Of a stretch of DNA of 64,000 bases, positions 43,522-52,362 are shown piece by piece (the stretch's first letter is position 1; every line of letters starts with the position of its first letter). Both the position numbers and the translations under genes were made by a program. The stretch is from Mycolicibacterium arenosum (GTDB taxonomy: Bacteria; Actinomycetota; Actinomycetes; Mycobacteriales; Mycobacteriaceae). The notes beneath the pieces were generated by a model that searched no databases, was not told where the DNA came from, and saw only the letters and a list, made by a program, of their open reading frames with translations. The stretch spans positions 1-64,000 of the forward strand of contig NZ_JANDBD010000013.1 of the NCBI RefSeq assembly GCF_024320865.1, in the 5' to 3' direction.

Positions 43522-45071
43522 GACTGCTTCGCACTCCGCAGCTCGTGCCCCTTGGACGTCAGGCATCTGCCGGTATCGAGGTTCCACTGCCAGCCGTGCA
43601 GGTTGCACGTCAGCGTGCTGCCCTCGACGACGCCGAACTTCGACAGGTCGGCCTTGAGGTGCGGGCACCGGCGCTGGATCTCCCAGCCGTCCAAGGTGAT
43701 CGACGCCGAGTCGTCGTGCGCCTCGGCGAACCAGCCGTCGGCGTAGGCGATGCGCTCGTCGGTCAGGCACTTGAAGAACGTGTACAGGTACTCGTTGTAA
43801 CCGCCGACCCGCCACGCCGTGAACCGCGTCGACAGGAAGATCGTGTTCACCCAGTCCGGTTCGTCGTCGCGCAGCACCGTGCGCACCAACTCGGGGGCGA
43901 TCTCGAAGCCGTAGCGGAACTTCTCGTGCGGAACCGGCTCGCGCACCACGCGTTTGGGGAAGTCGAGAACGACGGTCTCGGCGCCCAGCCGGAGCTCGAC
44001 GGGATAGCCGATACCGTCGCAGATCTGGTCGGACTGGCTCATGATCGGCTCGAAACGCGCGCGCAGCGGTTCCAGCAGCGGCTCGCCGTCGGCGGGCGCC
44101 CAGCTGGCCTTCAGCGCCGCCAGCACGGGCGCCGCGCGCCGGGCGTAGGCCTCGATGTAAGCGGCCTTGCCGGTACCGAAGATCGCCTCGGCCTCGTCGT
44201 CCGGGATCGGGTGGACGAGCGAATCCAGTTGCGAACCGGTGAATTCCGCAGTCGTGCCGGGGATCATCAGCAGTCCGCGATCGTGCCCGTTGGCGCGCAG
44301 TTGATCGAGGAACACCAACTGGTCGGGGAAGATGTTGGCCGGGTCGCCGTGGTCGTCGTTGAGGTCGCGCAACGCCGGATCGAGGAAGCACGGCGGTCCC
44401 GCCGAGGGGATCACCCACGTCGCCCCCACCTGCGCGATGTACTGCCGGCAGCGGTCCATCTGCCGCTGGCGCTTCTGGGTGCCGAACGCCGCCTTGGCGC
44501 GGGCGGGCATGTCGTAGACCATCGGGTACCAGATGGCACCGGAGTACTGCAGCATGTGCACGTCGACGTGCCCGAACTCGGACTCGAGCACATCCAGGTC
44601 GATCGGGCGGGCGTCGTTCATGTTGAACGCGACTGTCTCCCCGTCGGAGACCACCAACCCCGAGTCGCCGATCGGGCCGTCGGCGGGCGCGCGCAGCGCG
44701 ATGATCATCACGTCGAGATCGCCCTCGGGCCCACTGACGCGGTGCTTCACCGAATCGGTGGTCTCGAAGAACCGGTGGAAGCCGAGCGACTCCAACTCGC
44801 GGCGCAGATCAGGCACCGGGAAGTCCGGCAGCAGGACGACGGCGTCCTTGTTGACGTGTGCCCGCAGGTTCTCGGGGTCGAAGTGGTCGGCGTGCAGGTG
44901 GCTGACGTACAGGTAGTCGCAGTCGCCGAGCGCGTCCCAGTCGAGGTCGCTGTTGTCGGGGAACGGGAACCACGAGCCGAAGTAGGCGGGGTTGACCCAG
45001 GGATCGCACAGGATGCTTCCGGCCGCGGTGTCGATCCGGAATCCGGCGTGGCCGACGCTTGTGACCTGCAC
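43518..45071 (-). CDS. Metallo-beta-lactamase fold protein with C-terminal Rieske domain (Rv3818 type)
   Basis: The 517-residue protein joins an N-terminal metallo-hydrolase domain (V-S-H-L-H-A-D-H-F-D at about residues 56-65) to a C-terminal Rieske 2Fe-2S domain: C-P-H-L-K-A-D-L near residue 463 and C-N-L-H-G-W-Q-W near 484. This order is like CMP-N-acetylneuraminate hydroxylase-type proteins and Rv3818. The electron donor and substrate are unknown. It is preceded by the phosphotransferase gene on the same strand and overlaps the Rv3819-like gene. Confidence 0.9.
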   Translation of the reverse strand: MQVTSVGHAGFRIDTAAGSILCDPWVNPAYFGSWFPFPDNSDLDWDALGDCDYLYVSHLHADHFDPENLRAHVNKDAVVLLPDFPVPDLRRELESLGFHRFFETTDSVKHRVSGPEGDLDVMIIALRAPADGPIGDSGLVVSDGETVAFNMNDARPIDLDVLESEFGHVDVHMLQYSGAIWYPMVYDMPARAKAAFGTQKRQRQMDRCRQYIAQVGATWVIPSAGPPCFLDPALRDLNDDHGDPANIFPDQLVFLDQLRANGHDRGLLMIPGTTAEFTGSQLDSLVHPIPDDEAEAIFGTGKAAYIEAYARRAAPVLAALKASWAPADGEPLLEPLRARFEPIMSQSDQICDGIGYPVELRLGAETVVLDFPKRVVREPVPHEKFRYGFEIAPELVRTVLRDDEPDWVNTIFLSTRFTAWRVGGYNEYLYTFFKCLTDERIAYADGWFAEAHDDSASITLDGWEIQRRCPHLKADLSKFGVVEGSTLTCNLHGWQWNLDTGRCLTSKGHELRSAKQS

Positions 45072-45108
45072 TTATTGCCTTCCCCGCGATGGTGACTTCG
45101 GGTCGAGT

Positions 45109-45798
45109 TTAGTCCCACGCGCGGCGGTAGTACGCCATGCGCTCGGTGTCCGCCGTCACCCCGTACGCGTCGAGTAGCACCGCAGCGAAGCCGTCGGGCC
45201 CGTCAGTGGGGTAGTTCCAGTCCAGCGACATCGTCGCGATCGCCAGGTCGGCCCACCGATCGGCGACGCCGAGATCGCCGAGATCGACGTGGCCGGCGAA
45301 GGTGCCGTCGTCGGTCATCAGGGTGTTCGGCGCACACGCGTCGCCGTGGCACACGACGAGCCGATCCGGCTCCGGTGCATCCGCAGGCACCCAGGACGGC
45401 CTGCCGAACGGGCAGTCCGCGACGGGCAGTGCGTCGTGCAGGTGCCGCAGGCCGGTCCCGATCGCCCGTGCCGCCACGTCCGCGGCGTCGACCCAGCGAG
45501 GGTCGACCGCCGTGCGCCCCGCCAGTGCCGCGGTGTGCAGCCAGCCGGGCCCCGACCCCAGCACCTCGGGCACCGCGGTGAAGCGCCGCGCCCAGCGCAG
45601 CCGGGGCACCTCGGCGGCGAGCAGATCGGCGTGCTCGTCGGGGTGGACCTTCACGTACTCCACGGCGGCCGCGAATCCGGTCCCCACAGCGAACGTCACC
45701 CCGCCGAGTTCGTTGACCCACACCGGCTCGACCCCTCGGCCCGCCGCGATCCGTGCGACGACGTCGGGCACCTTCACGGGGCCGGTGGGGAAGGTCAC
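45109..45798 (-). CDS. Aminoglycoside phosphotransferase-like kinase (Rv3817 type)
   Basis: The 229-residue protein (GTG start, VTFPTGPVKV) belongs to the APH/choline kinase fold. The catalytic loop is V-V-C-H-G-D-A-C-A-P-N-T near residues 154-165. The metal-binding segment is H-V-D-L-G-D-L-G-V-A-D-R-W-A-D-L near 174-189. The N-lobe is short, with E-Y-V-K-V-H-P as the ATP lysine strand. It may phosphorylate a small molecule; drug resistance is not implied. The long upstream open frame belongs to antisense of the acyltransferase. Confidence 0.87.
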   Translation of the reverse strand: MTFPTGPVKVPDVVARIAAGRGVEPVWVNELGGVTFAVGTGFAAAVEYVKVHPDEHADLLAAEVPRLRWARRFTAVPEVLGSGPGWLHTAALAGRTAVDPRWVDAADVAARAIGTGLRHLHDALPVADCPFGRPSWVPADAPEPDRLVVCHGDACAPNTLMTDDGTFAGHVDLGDLGVADRWADLAIATMSLDWNYPTDGPDGFAAVLLDAYGVTADTERMAYYRRAWD

Positions 45799-45880
45799 GG
45801 GGACAGCGGAACCAGCACGCGCGCCATGTGACGACCATACGGGTGCCCGGCGCCGTGGGCCTCGGACTACGCTGCGGAGT

Positions 45881-46669
45881 GTGGTGGAACCGGTATACGG
45901 GACAGCGATCGCGCTGGCCCGCCTCATCTGGCGGGCGCAGGGGCTGAAGTTCACGGTGACCGGCGTGGAGAACTTGCCGGTGACGGGCGGTGCCGTGGTC
46001 GCCATCAACCACACCAGCTACTTCGACTTCACCTTCGCCGGGCTACCCGCCTACGAGCAGGGCCGCGGTCGCAAGGTGCGGTTCATGGCGAAGAAGGAGG
46101 TCTTCGACCACAAGGTCAGCGGCCCTCTCATGCGCAGCTTCCGGCACATCCCGGTCGACCGCGACAGCGGTGCGGCGTCGTTCTCGGAGGCGTGCCTGAA
46201 GCTCAAGGAGGGCGAGCTCGTCGGGGTGTACCCCGAGGCCACCATCAGTCGCAGCTTCGAGATCAAGGAGTTCAAGTCGGGGGCCGCGCGAATGGCGATC
46301 GCCGCCGATGTGCCGATCATCCCGCATGTCATCTGGGGCGCGCAGCGCATCTGGACGAAGGGTCACCCGCGCAAGATGTGGCGACCGAAGGTGCCGATCT
46401 CGGTGACCGTCGGCGAGCCGATCTACCCGACGCTGCCGCCGACGGAGCTGACGGCGCTGCTGCACTCGCGCATGCAGCACCTGCTGGAGCGGGCGCAGGA
46501 CGCCTACGGCCCGCATCCGCCCGGTGAGTTCTGGGTGCCCCATCGCCTGGGTGGCGGCGCCCCGACGCTCGCCGAGGCCGACCAGATGGATCGCGACGAG
46601 GCAGCCGAGAAGGCGGCGCGGCGCGCGCAGCGTGACACCGGTGACCAGACGGGCCCGGAGCCGGAGTAG
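45881..46669 (+). CDS. PlsC-type 1-acylglycerol-3-phosphate acyltransferase (first of tandem pair)
   Basis: The 262-residue protein starts at one of two adjacent GTG codons (45881 or 45884). The acyltransferase motif is N-H-T-S-Y-F-D-F (motif I) near residue 43. F-R-H-I-P-V-D-R-D-S, then GVYPEATISRSFEIKEFKSG (motif III), and I-I-P-H-V-I-W-G (motif IV) follow. It probably acylates lysophospholipids or glycerol phosphate at the membrane. The family has three copies (Rv3814c-Rv3816c) in M. tuberculosis; here there are two. Confidence 0.9.
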   Translation: MVEPVYGTAIALARLIWRAQGLKFTVTGVENLPVTGGAVVAINHTSYFDFTFAGLPAYEQGRGRKVRFMAKKEVFDHKVSGPLMRSFRHIPVDRDSGAASFSEACLKLKEGELVGVYPEATISRSFEIKEFKSGAARMAIAADVPIIPHVIWGAQRIWTKGHPRKMWRPKVPISVTVGEPIYPTLPPTELTALLHSRMQHLLERAQDAYGPHPPGEFWVPHRLGGGAPTLAEADQMDRDEAAEKAARRAQRDTGDQTGPEPE

Positions 46670-46675
46670 CGCGAC

Positions 46676-47422
46676 ATGGAACCGGTCTTCCGCGGGATGG
46701 AGATCGCGGGTAGGGCGGTGGTGCGGGCCTCCGGCACCCAGCTCACCTTTCAGGGTCTCGAGAACCTCCCCGCCACAGGCGGTGCCGTGGTCGCGATCAA
46801 CCACACCAGCTACATCGACTTCCTGCCCGCTGCGCTGGCCGCCACCAATCGCAAACGCCGAATGCGCTTCATGATCAAGGCGGAGATGCAGGAGGTCAGG
46901 ATCGTCAACTTCCTGATCAAGCACTCCAAGACGATTCCGGTCGACCGGCGATCGGGCTCCGACGCCTATCCCGTTGCCGTGCAACGCCTCAAGGAGGGTG
47001 AACTCGTCGGGGTGTATCCGGAGGCGACCATCAGCCGCAGCTTCGAACTCAAGGAGTTCAAGTCCGGCGCGGCGCGGATGGCGATCGAGGCCGGGGTGCC
47101 GGTGGTCCCGCTGATCGTCTGGGGTGCGCACCGGATCTGGACCAAGGACCATCCGAAGAACCTGGGCCGCAAGAAGATTCCGATCACCGTCGCGGTGGGG
47201 TCACCGATCGAGCCGACGGGTACCGTCGATGAGGTGATGACCGAGTTGCGGACGCGGATGACGACGATCCTGTACGACGTGCAGGACCGCTACGCGCATC
47301 CCGCGGGCGCGTACTGGGTGCCGCGCAGGCTGGGCGGCTCGGCGCCGACGCCCGCCGAGGCGCGCGCCATCGAGGAAGCCGAACTCGCCGAACGGGCGCG
47401 CAAGAGACCGGAACCGAGCTAG
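46676..47422 (+). CDS. PlsC-type acyltransferase (second of tandem pair)
   Basis: The 248-residue protein is a clear paralogue of the gene 6 bases upstream. Shared blocks include G-G-A-V-V-A-I-N-H-T-S-Y-x-D-F, LKEGELVGVYPEATISRSFE and E-F-K-S-G-A-A-R-M-A-I. Catalytic H-x4-D is intact (N-H-T-S-Y-I-D-F). It differs most in residues 60-95, which may set acyl or acceptor preference. The stop overlaps the HAD gene's GTG by one base, so all three genes form one operon. Confidence 0.9.
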   Translation: MEPVFRGMEIAGRAVVRASGTQLTFQGLENLPATGGAVVAINHTSYIDFLPAALAATNRKRRMRFMIKAEMQEVRIVNFLIKHSKTIPVDRRSGSDAYPVAVQRLKEGELVGVYPEATISRSFELKEFKSGAARMAIEAGVPVVPLIVWGAHRIWTKDHPKNLGRKKIPITVAVGSPIEPTGTVDEVMTELRTRMTTILYDVQDRYAHPAGAYWVPRRLGGSAPTPAEARAIEEAELAERARKRPEPS

Positions 47423-48234
47423 TGCTGCCGGCCCTGATCGCGAGCGACGTCGACGGCACGCTGCTCAACGAGGACGAAGTGCTGACGCCGCGCACCCGCG
47501 CCGCCGTGCACGCCGCGGTGGCGGCGGGTGCCCACTTCGTGCTGGCGACCGGCAGGCCGCCGCGGTGGATCACGCCGGTGGTCGACCAACTCGGCCTCGC
47601 CCCGATCGCCGTCTGCGCGAACGGCGCCGTCGTGTACGACTCGGCGACCGACCGCATCCTGCAGACCTGGACGCTCTCGCCCGACGAGCTGGCGGAGTTG
47701 GCCGACGTGGCGGCGCGGGTGATCCCCGGCGCCGGCCTCGCGGTGGAACGCGTCGGTCGCAGCGCGCACGACGCGGCCACCCCGCAGTTCGTCAGTTCAC
47801 CCGGCTACGAGCACGCGTGGCTCAATCCCGACAACACCGAGGTCTCGCTCGTCGACCTCCTCAGCGCGCCCGCGGTCAAGCTGCTGATCCGCAAGCCCCG
47901 CATGCCGAGCGGGGAGATGGCCGCGCTCCTCGCCGAACACGTTGGCTCGCACGGGGATATCACCTACTCGACCAACAACGGCCTCATCGAGGTGGTGCCC
48001 CGCGGGATCAGCAAGGCCAGTGGGGTCGACGCCGTCGCGCGTCCGCTCGGCATCGCCGCGGAGGATGTGGTGGCCTTCGGCGACATGCCCAACGACATGC
48101 CGATGCTGACCTGGGCCGGGCTGGGCGTCGCGATGGGCAACGCCAATCCCGAGGTGAAGGCGGTCGCCGACGAGGTCACCACCCCTAACGGCGACGACGG
48201 GCTGGCCCGCGTGCTCGAGCGCTGGTGGCTGTAG
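47422..48234 (+). CDS. HAD superfamily Cof-type hydrolase (Rv3813c type)
   Basis: The 270-residue protein has HAD motif I D-V-D-G-T-L-L near residues 8-14, the G-R-P motif II region (LATGRPPRW), and motif IV G-D-M-P-N-D-M-P-M-L near residue 217. The inserted cap is the C2B type of Cof phosphatases. It probably dephosphorylates a sugar phosphate or nucleotide. It is translationally linked with the acyltransferases, whose product could be related; no direct evidence. Confidence 0.92.
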   Translation: MLPALIASDVDGTLLNEDEVLTPRTRAAVHAAVAAGAHFVLATGRPPRWITPVVDQLGLAPIAVCANGAVVYDSATDRILQTWTLSPDELAELADVAARVIPGAGLAVERVGRSAHDAATPQFVSSPGYEHAWLNPDNTEVSLVDLLSAPAVKLLIRKPRMPSGEMAALLAEHVGSHGDITYSTNNGLIEVVPRGISKASGVDAVARPLGIAAEDVVAFGDMPNDMPMLTWAGLGVAMGNANPEVKAVADEVTTPNGDDGLARVLERWWL

Positions 48235-48240
48235 GAGATC

Positions 48241-49851
48241 TCAGCTCTGCGCGATCGGCGTGAAACGCTCCAGTTGCACGGGGGCGGGTGCGTCCGCGGT
48301 GGACGGCGGGAGTTCCACGGGGACACCGTCGATCACGCGGGTGACGGTGCCCTTCTCGCGGTCGAAGTTGAGGGTTCCGTGCTGGAAGTTCTGCACGATC
48401 CACTGGGGTTCCTGGATCTCGGCGCTGGTCGGCAGGCCGAGTGCGCCGCGCTCGAAGCCGAGCTTGCCCCAGGCCTCGTAGATGGCGCCGGTGACGGGTT
48501 CGGCACCGCTCTGCGGTGACCAGTACACCGCGCCGCGTTCGAACGTGACGTAGCGGGCGTCCGCGTTCCCGGCCGCCTCCGGTGAGGTGGGCTGGCCGAG
48601 CGGGCTGGCTTCGCCGCCCATCTTCGCCCACCGGTCGAAAATCGCTCCCCCGCGAAGGGATTCGGCGAGGCTCTCGGGGCCGAACGGGGCGTTGAAGCGC
48701 GCCGCGGTGTCGCGTATCAGGTCCATCTGGGCGTAGGCGGCGTTGCCGGGGCACTCGGTGTCGCCGACGTCGCGGTGGGTGAAGATCGTCGGCAGCGTCG
48801 CGATGCTGCCCCTGGGGAAGTGCGTGAAGTTGCCGCCCGCCGACACCAGTGCGACGGAGCCCCTGGGATCGACGCGGTCGAAGCCGAGTCGCCAGCCGAT
48901 GAGGCGGGCCGTGGTGCGCAGTTGGATCGGAGTCGGCGGTACCGACGTGAAGTCGCCCAACATGGCGACGCCCCAGGTGTTCTCGTTGAAGCCACCGGTG
49001 TGGGCACCTTCGACGGGGCGGGTCATGCCGCCCGCACGTCCCTCGAAGACCTGGCCGTACCGGTCGACGAGTGCGTTGTAGGCCATGTCGCACCAGCCCA
49101 GCGTGCGGGTGTGGTACTCGTAGATCGATCGTACGATGCCCGCGGAGTCACCTGGTCCGTAGTCGTTGCTGCCCGCGGTGTGGTGCACGACGGCAGCCCG
49201 AACACCGTTGTCGTACACGGCGTTTCCACACTTGAGCGCTTCGTTGGCGCCCCACTGTGCGCGGTCGATGATCGCGGGTGGCTGACCGGGTGCGGATGCC
49301 GCGGTCGGCAGCGTGATGTCGCTCGGCGCCTCCGGCGGGCTGATGAGCACCGCGTTGAGGTTCGGCCCGAGCGGCGCCTCGGCGTTCGCGGGTACGTAGC
49401 CGAGACCGCCCTCGGAGGCGGTGGGCGTCGAGGTGGTCGCCGGCGCGCCCGCCGGTCGGGTGACGGCGATCTGCACGTGGGTGGTGCGGCCGACGAACAC
49501 GGGTTCGGTGCCCGTCACCCCCGATGACTCCTCGCCGACGCCTCCGGATGCCTCGGCGGTGTACCAGGGGCCCCAGCTGCCGTCGGCCTTCGCGGCGCGC
49601 ACGCGCGCCTCGGTGCCGCTCAGATCCGCGGCGGTCAGCGCCACGAGTGAGAAGGGGGTGTCCTGGCGAACGTCGCGGATCGTCTCGCCGCCGCCGACGA
49701 TCAGCGGGCGTTCGACGATGAGCGGAGCGGCTGCCAACGGCGACTCGGCCGTCGGTTCGTCGGTCGGCACACCGTTGATCGCCCACGGCAACATGACGAC
49801 CGTCGCCGCGAACGCGGTGAACAGCAGCGGTGCAGGACGGCGTGACGGCAC
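48241..49851 (-). CDS. Secreted peptidoglycan amidase with LGFP repeats (Rv3811 type)
   Basis: The 536-residue protein has a signal peptide (PAPLLFTAFAATVVMLPWAI). A PGRP/Amidase_2-like domain follows: V-V-H-H-T-A-G-S near residue 220, E-Y-H-T-R-T-L-G-W-C-D near 244, and T-H-R-D-V-G-D-T-E-C-P near 355 as zinc ligands. C-terminal LGFP-type repeats (A-W-G-K-L-G-F-E-R-G-A-L-G-L-P; A-K-M-G-G-E-A-S-P-L-G-Q-P) bind the envelope. It would cut the bond between N-acetylmuramate and L-alanine. It is convergent with the HAD gene. Confidence 0.92.
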   Translation of the reverse strand: MPSRRPAPLLFTAFAATVVMLPWAINGVPTDEPTAESPLAAAPLIVERPLIVGGGETIRDVRQDTPFSLVALTAADLSGTEARVRAAKADGSWGPWYTAEASGGVGEESSGVTGTEPVFVGRTTHVQIAVTRPAGAPATTSTPTASEGGLGYVPANAEAPLGPNLNAVLISPPEAPSDITLPTAASAPGQPPAIIDRAQWGANEALKCGNAVYDNGVRAAVVHHTAGSNDYGPGDSAGIVRSIYEYHTRTLGWCDMAYNALVDRYGQVFEGRAGGMTRPVEGAHTGGFNENTWGVAMLGDFTSVPPTPIQLRTTARLIGWRLGFDRVDPRGSVALVSAGGNFTHFPRGSIATLPTIFTHRDVGDTECPGNAAYAQMDLIRDTAARFNAPFGPESLAESLRGGAIFDRWAKMGGEASPLGQPTSPEAAGNADARYVTFERGAVYWSPQSGAEPVTGAIYEAWGKLGFERGALGLPTSAEIQEPQWIVQNFQHGTLNFDREKGTVTRVIDGVPVELPPSTADAPAPVQLERFTPIAQS

Positions 49852-49936
49852 GGCCTGATGTTACGTATGTGTCGGGTGTTACCAGTGTTGCGACACGGCA
49901 AACATTGTCGAGAAAAGTCGCGTGCACCCTGCCTGC

Positions 49937-49979
49937 AACGGCACCGCAGAGTCGGGGGATCGGCTTCTGCGGTGCCGTT
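49937..49979. terminator. 14-bp hairpin between erp and the amidase gene
   Basis: Arms AACGGCACCGCAGA (49937-49950) and TCTGCGGTGCCGTT (49966-49979) are perfectly complementary with a 15-base loop. It lies 11 bases beyond the erp stop. In the erp direction no U-run follows; in the other direction a short T-run does. Confidence 0.75.
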
Positions 49980-49990
49980 TCGCGGCAGGT

Positions 49991-50923
49991 CTAGGCAGGC
50001 GCGGCGGCGGCCGGTGCGGCAGCGGCCGCAGCGGGAACGGCGCCCTGCATCGCCGACGTGATCGCGGGCATCACCATGCCCTTGAGCAGGTCGATCGCCT
50101 GTCCGGCGCCGAGGGTCTGCGCGGCGCTGCTGAGATCACCGAGCAGGCCGCCACTACCGGTCGACGTGGCGGCGGGCATGGCTCCCAGCGACGGATCGCC
50201 GAGGATCGGGTAGGAGCCCAGCCCCTGATCCAGCCCGATCGGATCGGAGATCGGGATCTCGCCGGCCCCCGTGAGGCCGGGAGTCAGGCCCGTAGGGCTG
50301 GTGAGCGACGGGTTCGTCAGGCCGGGGGTCGTCAGGCCGGGCGTCGTCAGGCCGGGGGCCGTCAGCGACGTGTCGGTCAGCGAGGGTCCGGTCGCGGACA
50401 CCGGCGGCACCGTCAGGCCGGGAGTCGTCGCGGCGGGGGCCGTGAGCCCCGGCGTGGTGAGACCGGGCGTGGTCAGGCCCGGAGTCGTCAGCCCCGGCGT
50501 GGTGAGCTCAGGCGAGGTCAGCCCCGGAGCGGTCAACCCCGGAGCGGTCAGCCCCGGCGACGTGAGCCCCGGCGAGGTCAGGCCAGGCGAGGTGAGCCCC
50601 GGCGAGGTCAGGCCCGGCGAGGTCAGGCCCGGCGAGGTCAACCCGGTGGAGGTCGGCAGTCCGCCGGTCGAGCCGGTCAGGAGGCCGGTCGGCATCGGAG
50701 GCAGGTTGATCCCGAACTGCGAAAGGCCCTGCGACAGGGCGCCGATCAGTTCGTTGGGCAGATCGGTGACCAGCGCGGCCTGCACGAACTCGCGGTGCTG
50801 GGGGCCAGCCTCCGGCGTGCTGGAGGCGTCGGACAGAGCGGTCACTGCAACTGGACTTGCGACGGCCAGGGCGGCGACTGCGCTCAGGGCCGTCGATAGC
50901 TTGCGTCGACGTCGGTTCGGCAC
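49991..50923 (-). CDS. erp: Erp (PirG), exported repetitive surface protein
   Basis: The 310-residue protein starts at GTG 50923 (VPNRRRRKLSTAL), the conserved Erp start, with a GAGGAGA site upstream. A signal peptide runs to about residue 33. The N-terminal domain (F-V-Q-A-A-L-V-T-D-L-P-N-E-L) precedes 16 tandem pentapeptides of P-G-L-T-S type (residues 94-173) and a few more near 195-215. The conserved C-terminal domain has QAIDLLKGMVMPAI and an alanine tail. Erp is needed for envelope integrity and virulence in M. tuberculosis. Divergent from glf. Confidence 0.95.
   Translation of the reverse strand: MPNRRRRKLSTALSAVAALAVASPVAVTALSDASSTPEAGPQHREFVQAALVTDLPNELIGALSQGLSQFGINLPPMPTGLLTGSTGGLPTSTGLTSPGLTSPGLTSPGLTSPGLTSPGLTSPGLTAPGLTAPGLTSPELTTPGLTTPGLTTPGLTTPGLTAPAATTPGLTVPPVSATGPSLTDTSLTAPGLTTPGLTTPGLTNPSLTSPTGLTPGLTGAGEIPISDPIGLDQGLGSYPILGDPSLGAMPAATSTGSGGLLGDLSSAAQTLGAGQAIDLLKGMVMPAITSAMQGAVPAAAAAAPAAAAPA
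50405..50644 (-). repeat. Erp central repeat array, 16 x 15 bp
   Basis: Sixteen consecutive 15-base units encode G-L-T-S/A/T/V-P pentapeptides, with E-L-T-T-P as unit 10 and A-A-T-T-P as unit 15. M. tuberculosis Erp has fewer, less regular copies. Near-identical DNA units predict slippage variation between strains. Confidence 0.88.
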
Positions 50924-51162
50924 GGAAGTCTCCTCGGTGTCATCGACAGTCTTTTCGACTACGTGTGTTAAGTCTTCGGTCAGCCGGCTTGTCGAATCCA
51001 TCGGTGGACTCGGTGAATGCCGACCTGCTCGATGGTACGGATGTGACTACTGAGTCTGGAGTGACGATGCGGAATCGTGAGCGAATCGCGACCTGCCGTC
51101 ACCCGGCCCGACGCGCGGACGAGTTCGGGTCCGACCGGTCCGGTCGGATACCCTGACTGCCG

Positions 51163-52362
51163 ATGTATGACCTCATTATCGTCGGCTCCGGGTTCTTCGG
51201 CCTGACGATCGCCGAGCGCGTGGCAACCCAGCTCGACAAGCGCGTGCTGGTCGTCGAACGGCGACCGCACATCGGCGGTAACGCCTACTCCGAAGCGGAG
51301 CCGCAGACCGGCATCGAGATCCACAAGTACGGCGCTCACCTGTTCCACACGTCCAACACCAGGGTGTGGGACTACGTGAACCAGTTCACCGACTTCACCG
51401 GCTACCAGCACCGCGTCTTCGCCATGTACAACGGGCAGGCCTATCAGTTCCCGATGGGACTGGGGTTGGTGTCCCAGTTCTTCGGCCGGTACTTCACGCC
51501 CGACGAGGCCAGGGCGCTGATCAAGGAGCAGGCGGCCGAGATCGCCACCGGTGACGCGCAGAACCTCGAGGAGAAGGCGATCTCGCTGATCGGCCGCCCC
51601 CTCTACGAGGCGTTCGTCAAGCACTACACCGCCAAGCAGTGGCAGACCGATCCGAAGGAACTGCCCGCGGCCAACATCACCCGGCTGCCGGTGCGCTACA
51701 CCTTCGACAACCGGTACTTCAACGACACGTACGAGGGCCTGCCCGTCCACGGGTACACCGCCTGGCTGGAGAACATGGCCGCCGACGACCGCATCGAGGT
51801 GCGGCTCGACACGGACTGGTTCGAGGTCCGTGACGAACTGCGCGCGCAGTCGCCGAACGCGCCCGTCGTGTACACCGGTCCGCTGGACCGCTACTTCGAC
51901 TACTCCGAGGGCCGGCTGGGCTGGCGCACGCTGGATTTCGAGCTCGAAGTGCTGGCGACCGGCGACTTCCAGGGCACGCCGGTCATGAACTACAACGACG
52001 CCGACGTGCCGTACACGCGGATCCACGAGTTCCGGCACTTCCACCCCGAACGCGAGTACCCGGCCGACAAGACGGTCATCATGCGGGAGTTCTCGCGGTT
52101 CGCCGATGACGACGACGAGCCCTACTATCCGATCAACACCGAATCGGATCGACGCCTGCTCGCGACCTACCGGGCACGGGCGCGCGCCGAGACGGCGTCG
52201 GCCAGGGTGCTGTTCGGCGGCCGGTTGGGCACCTACCAGTACCTGGACATGCACATGGCCATCGCGAGCGCCCTGAACATGTACGACAACACGCTCGCGC
52301 CCCATCTTCGAGATGGCAGTGCGCTTGTCGATCCGGACAACGGAGAAAGCAGTACCCCATGA
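51163..52362 (+). CDS. glf: UDP-galactopyranose mutase
   Basis: The 399-residue flavoenzyme converts UDP-galactopyranose to UDP-galactofuranose, the donor for galactan. The FAD loop is D-L-I-I-V-G-S-G-F-F-G near residues 3-13. Active-site features include RRPHIGGNAYSE (about 37-48), R-V-F-A-M-Y-N-G, and a late R-L-G-T-Y-Q-Y-L-D-M motif near 350. Its length matches the family. It heads the arabinogalactan operon; its stop overlaps glfT2's ATG (ATGA). Confidence 0.97.
   Translation: MYDLIIVGSGFFGLTIAERVATQLDKRVLVVERRPHIGGNAYSEAEPQTGIEIHKYGAHLFHTSNTRVWDYVNQFTDFTGYQHRVFAMYNGQAYQFPMGLGLVSQFFGRYFTPDEARALIKEQAAEIATGDAQNLEEKAISLIGRPLYEAFVKHYTAKQWQTDPKELPAANITRLPVRYTFDNRYFNDTYEGLPVHGYTAWLENMAADDRIEVRLDTDWFEVRDELRAQSPNAPVVYTGPLDRYFDYSEGRLGWRTLDFELEVLATGDFQGTPVMNYNDADVPYTRIHEFRHFHPEREYPADKTVIMREFSRFADDDDEPYYPINTESDRRLLATYRARARAETASARVLFGGRLGTYQYLDMHMAIASALNMYDNTLAPHLRDGSALVDPDNGESSTP

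Noticed and set aside
50405..50644. CRISPR-like regular repeats
   Set aside because: Units are contiguous 15-bp coding repeats without spacers and encode Erp pentapeptides.
50271..51053. 260-residue frame antisense to erp with G-V-V-R-P repeats
   Set aside because: The repeat is the reverse reading of the Erp pentapeptide array.
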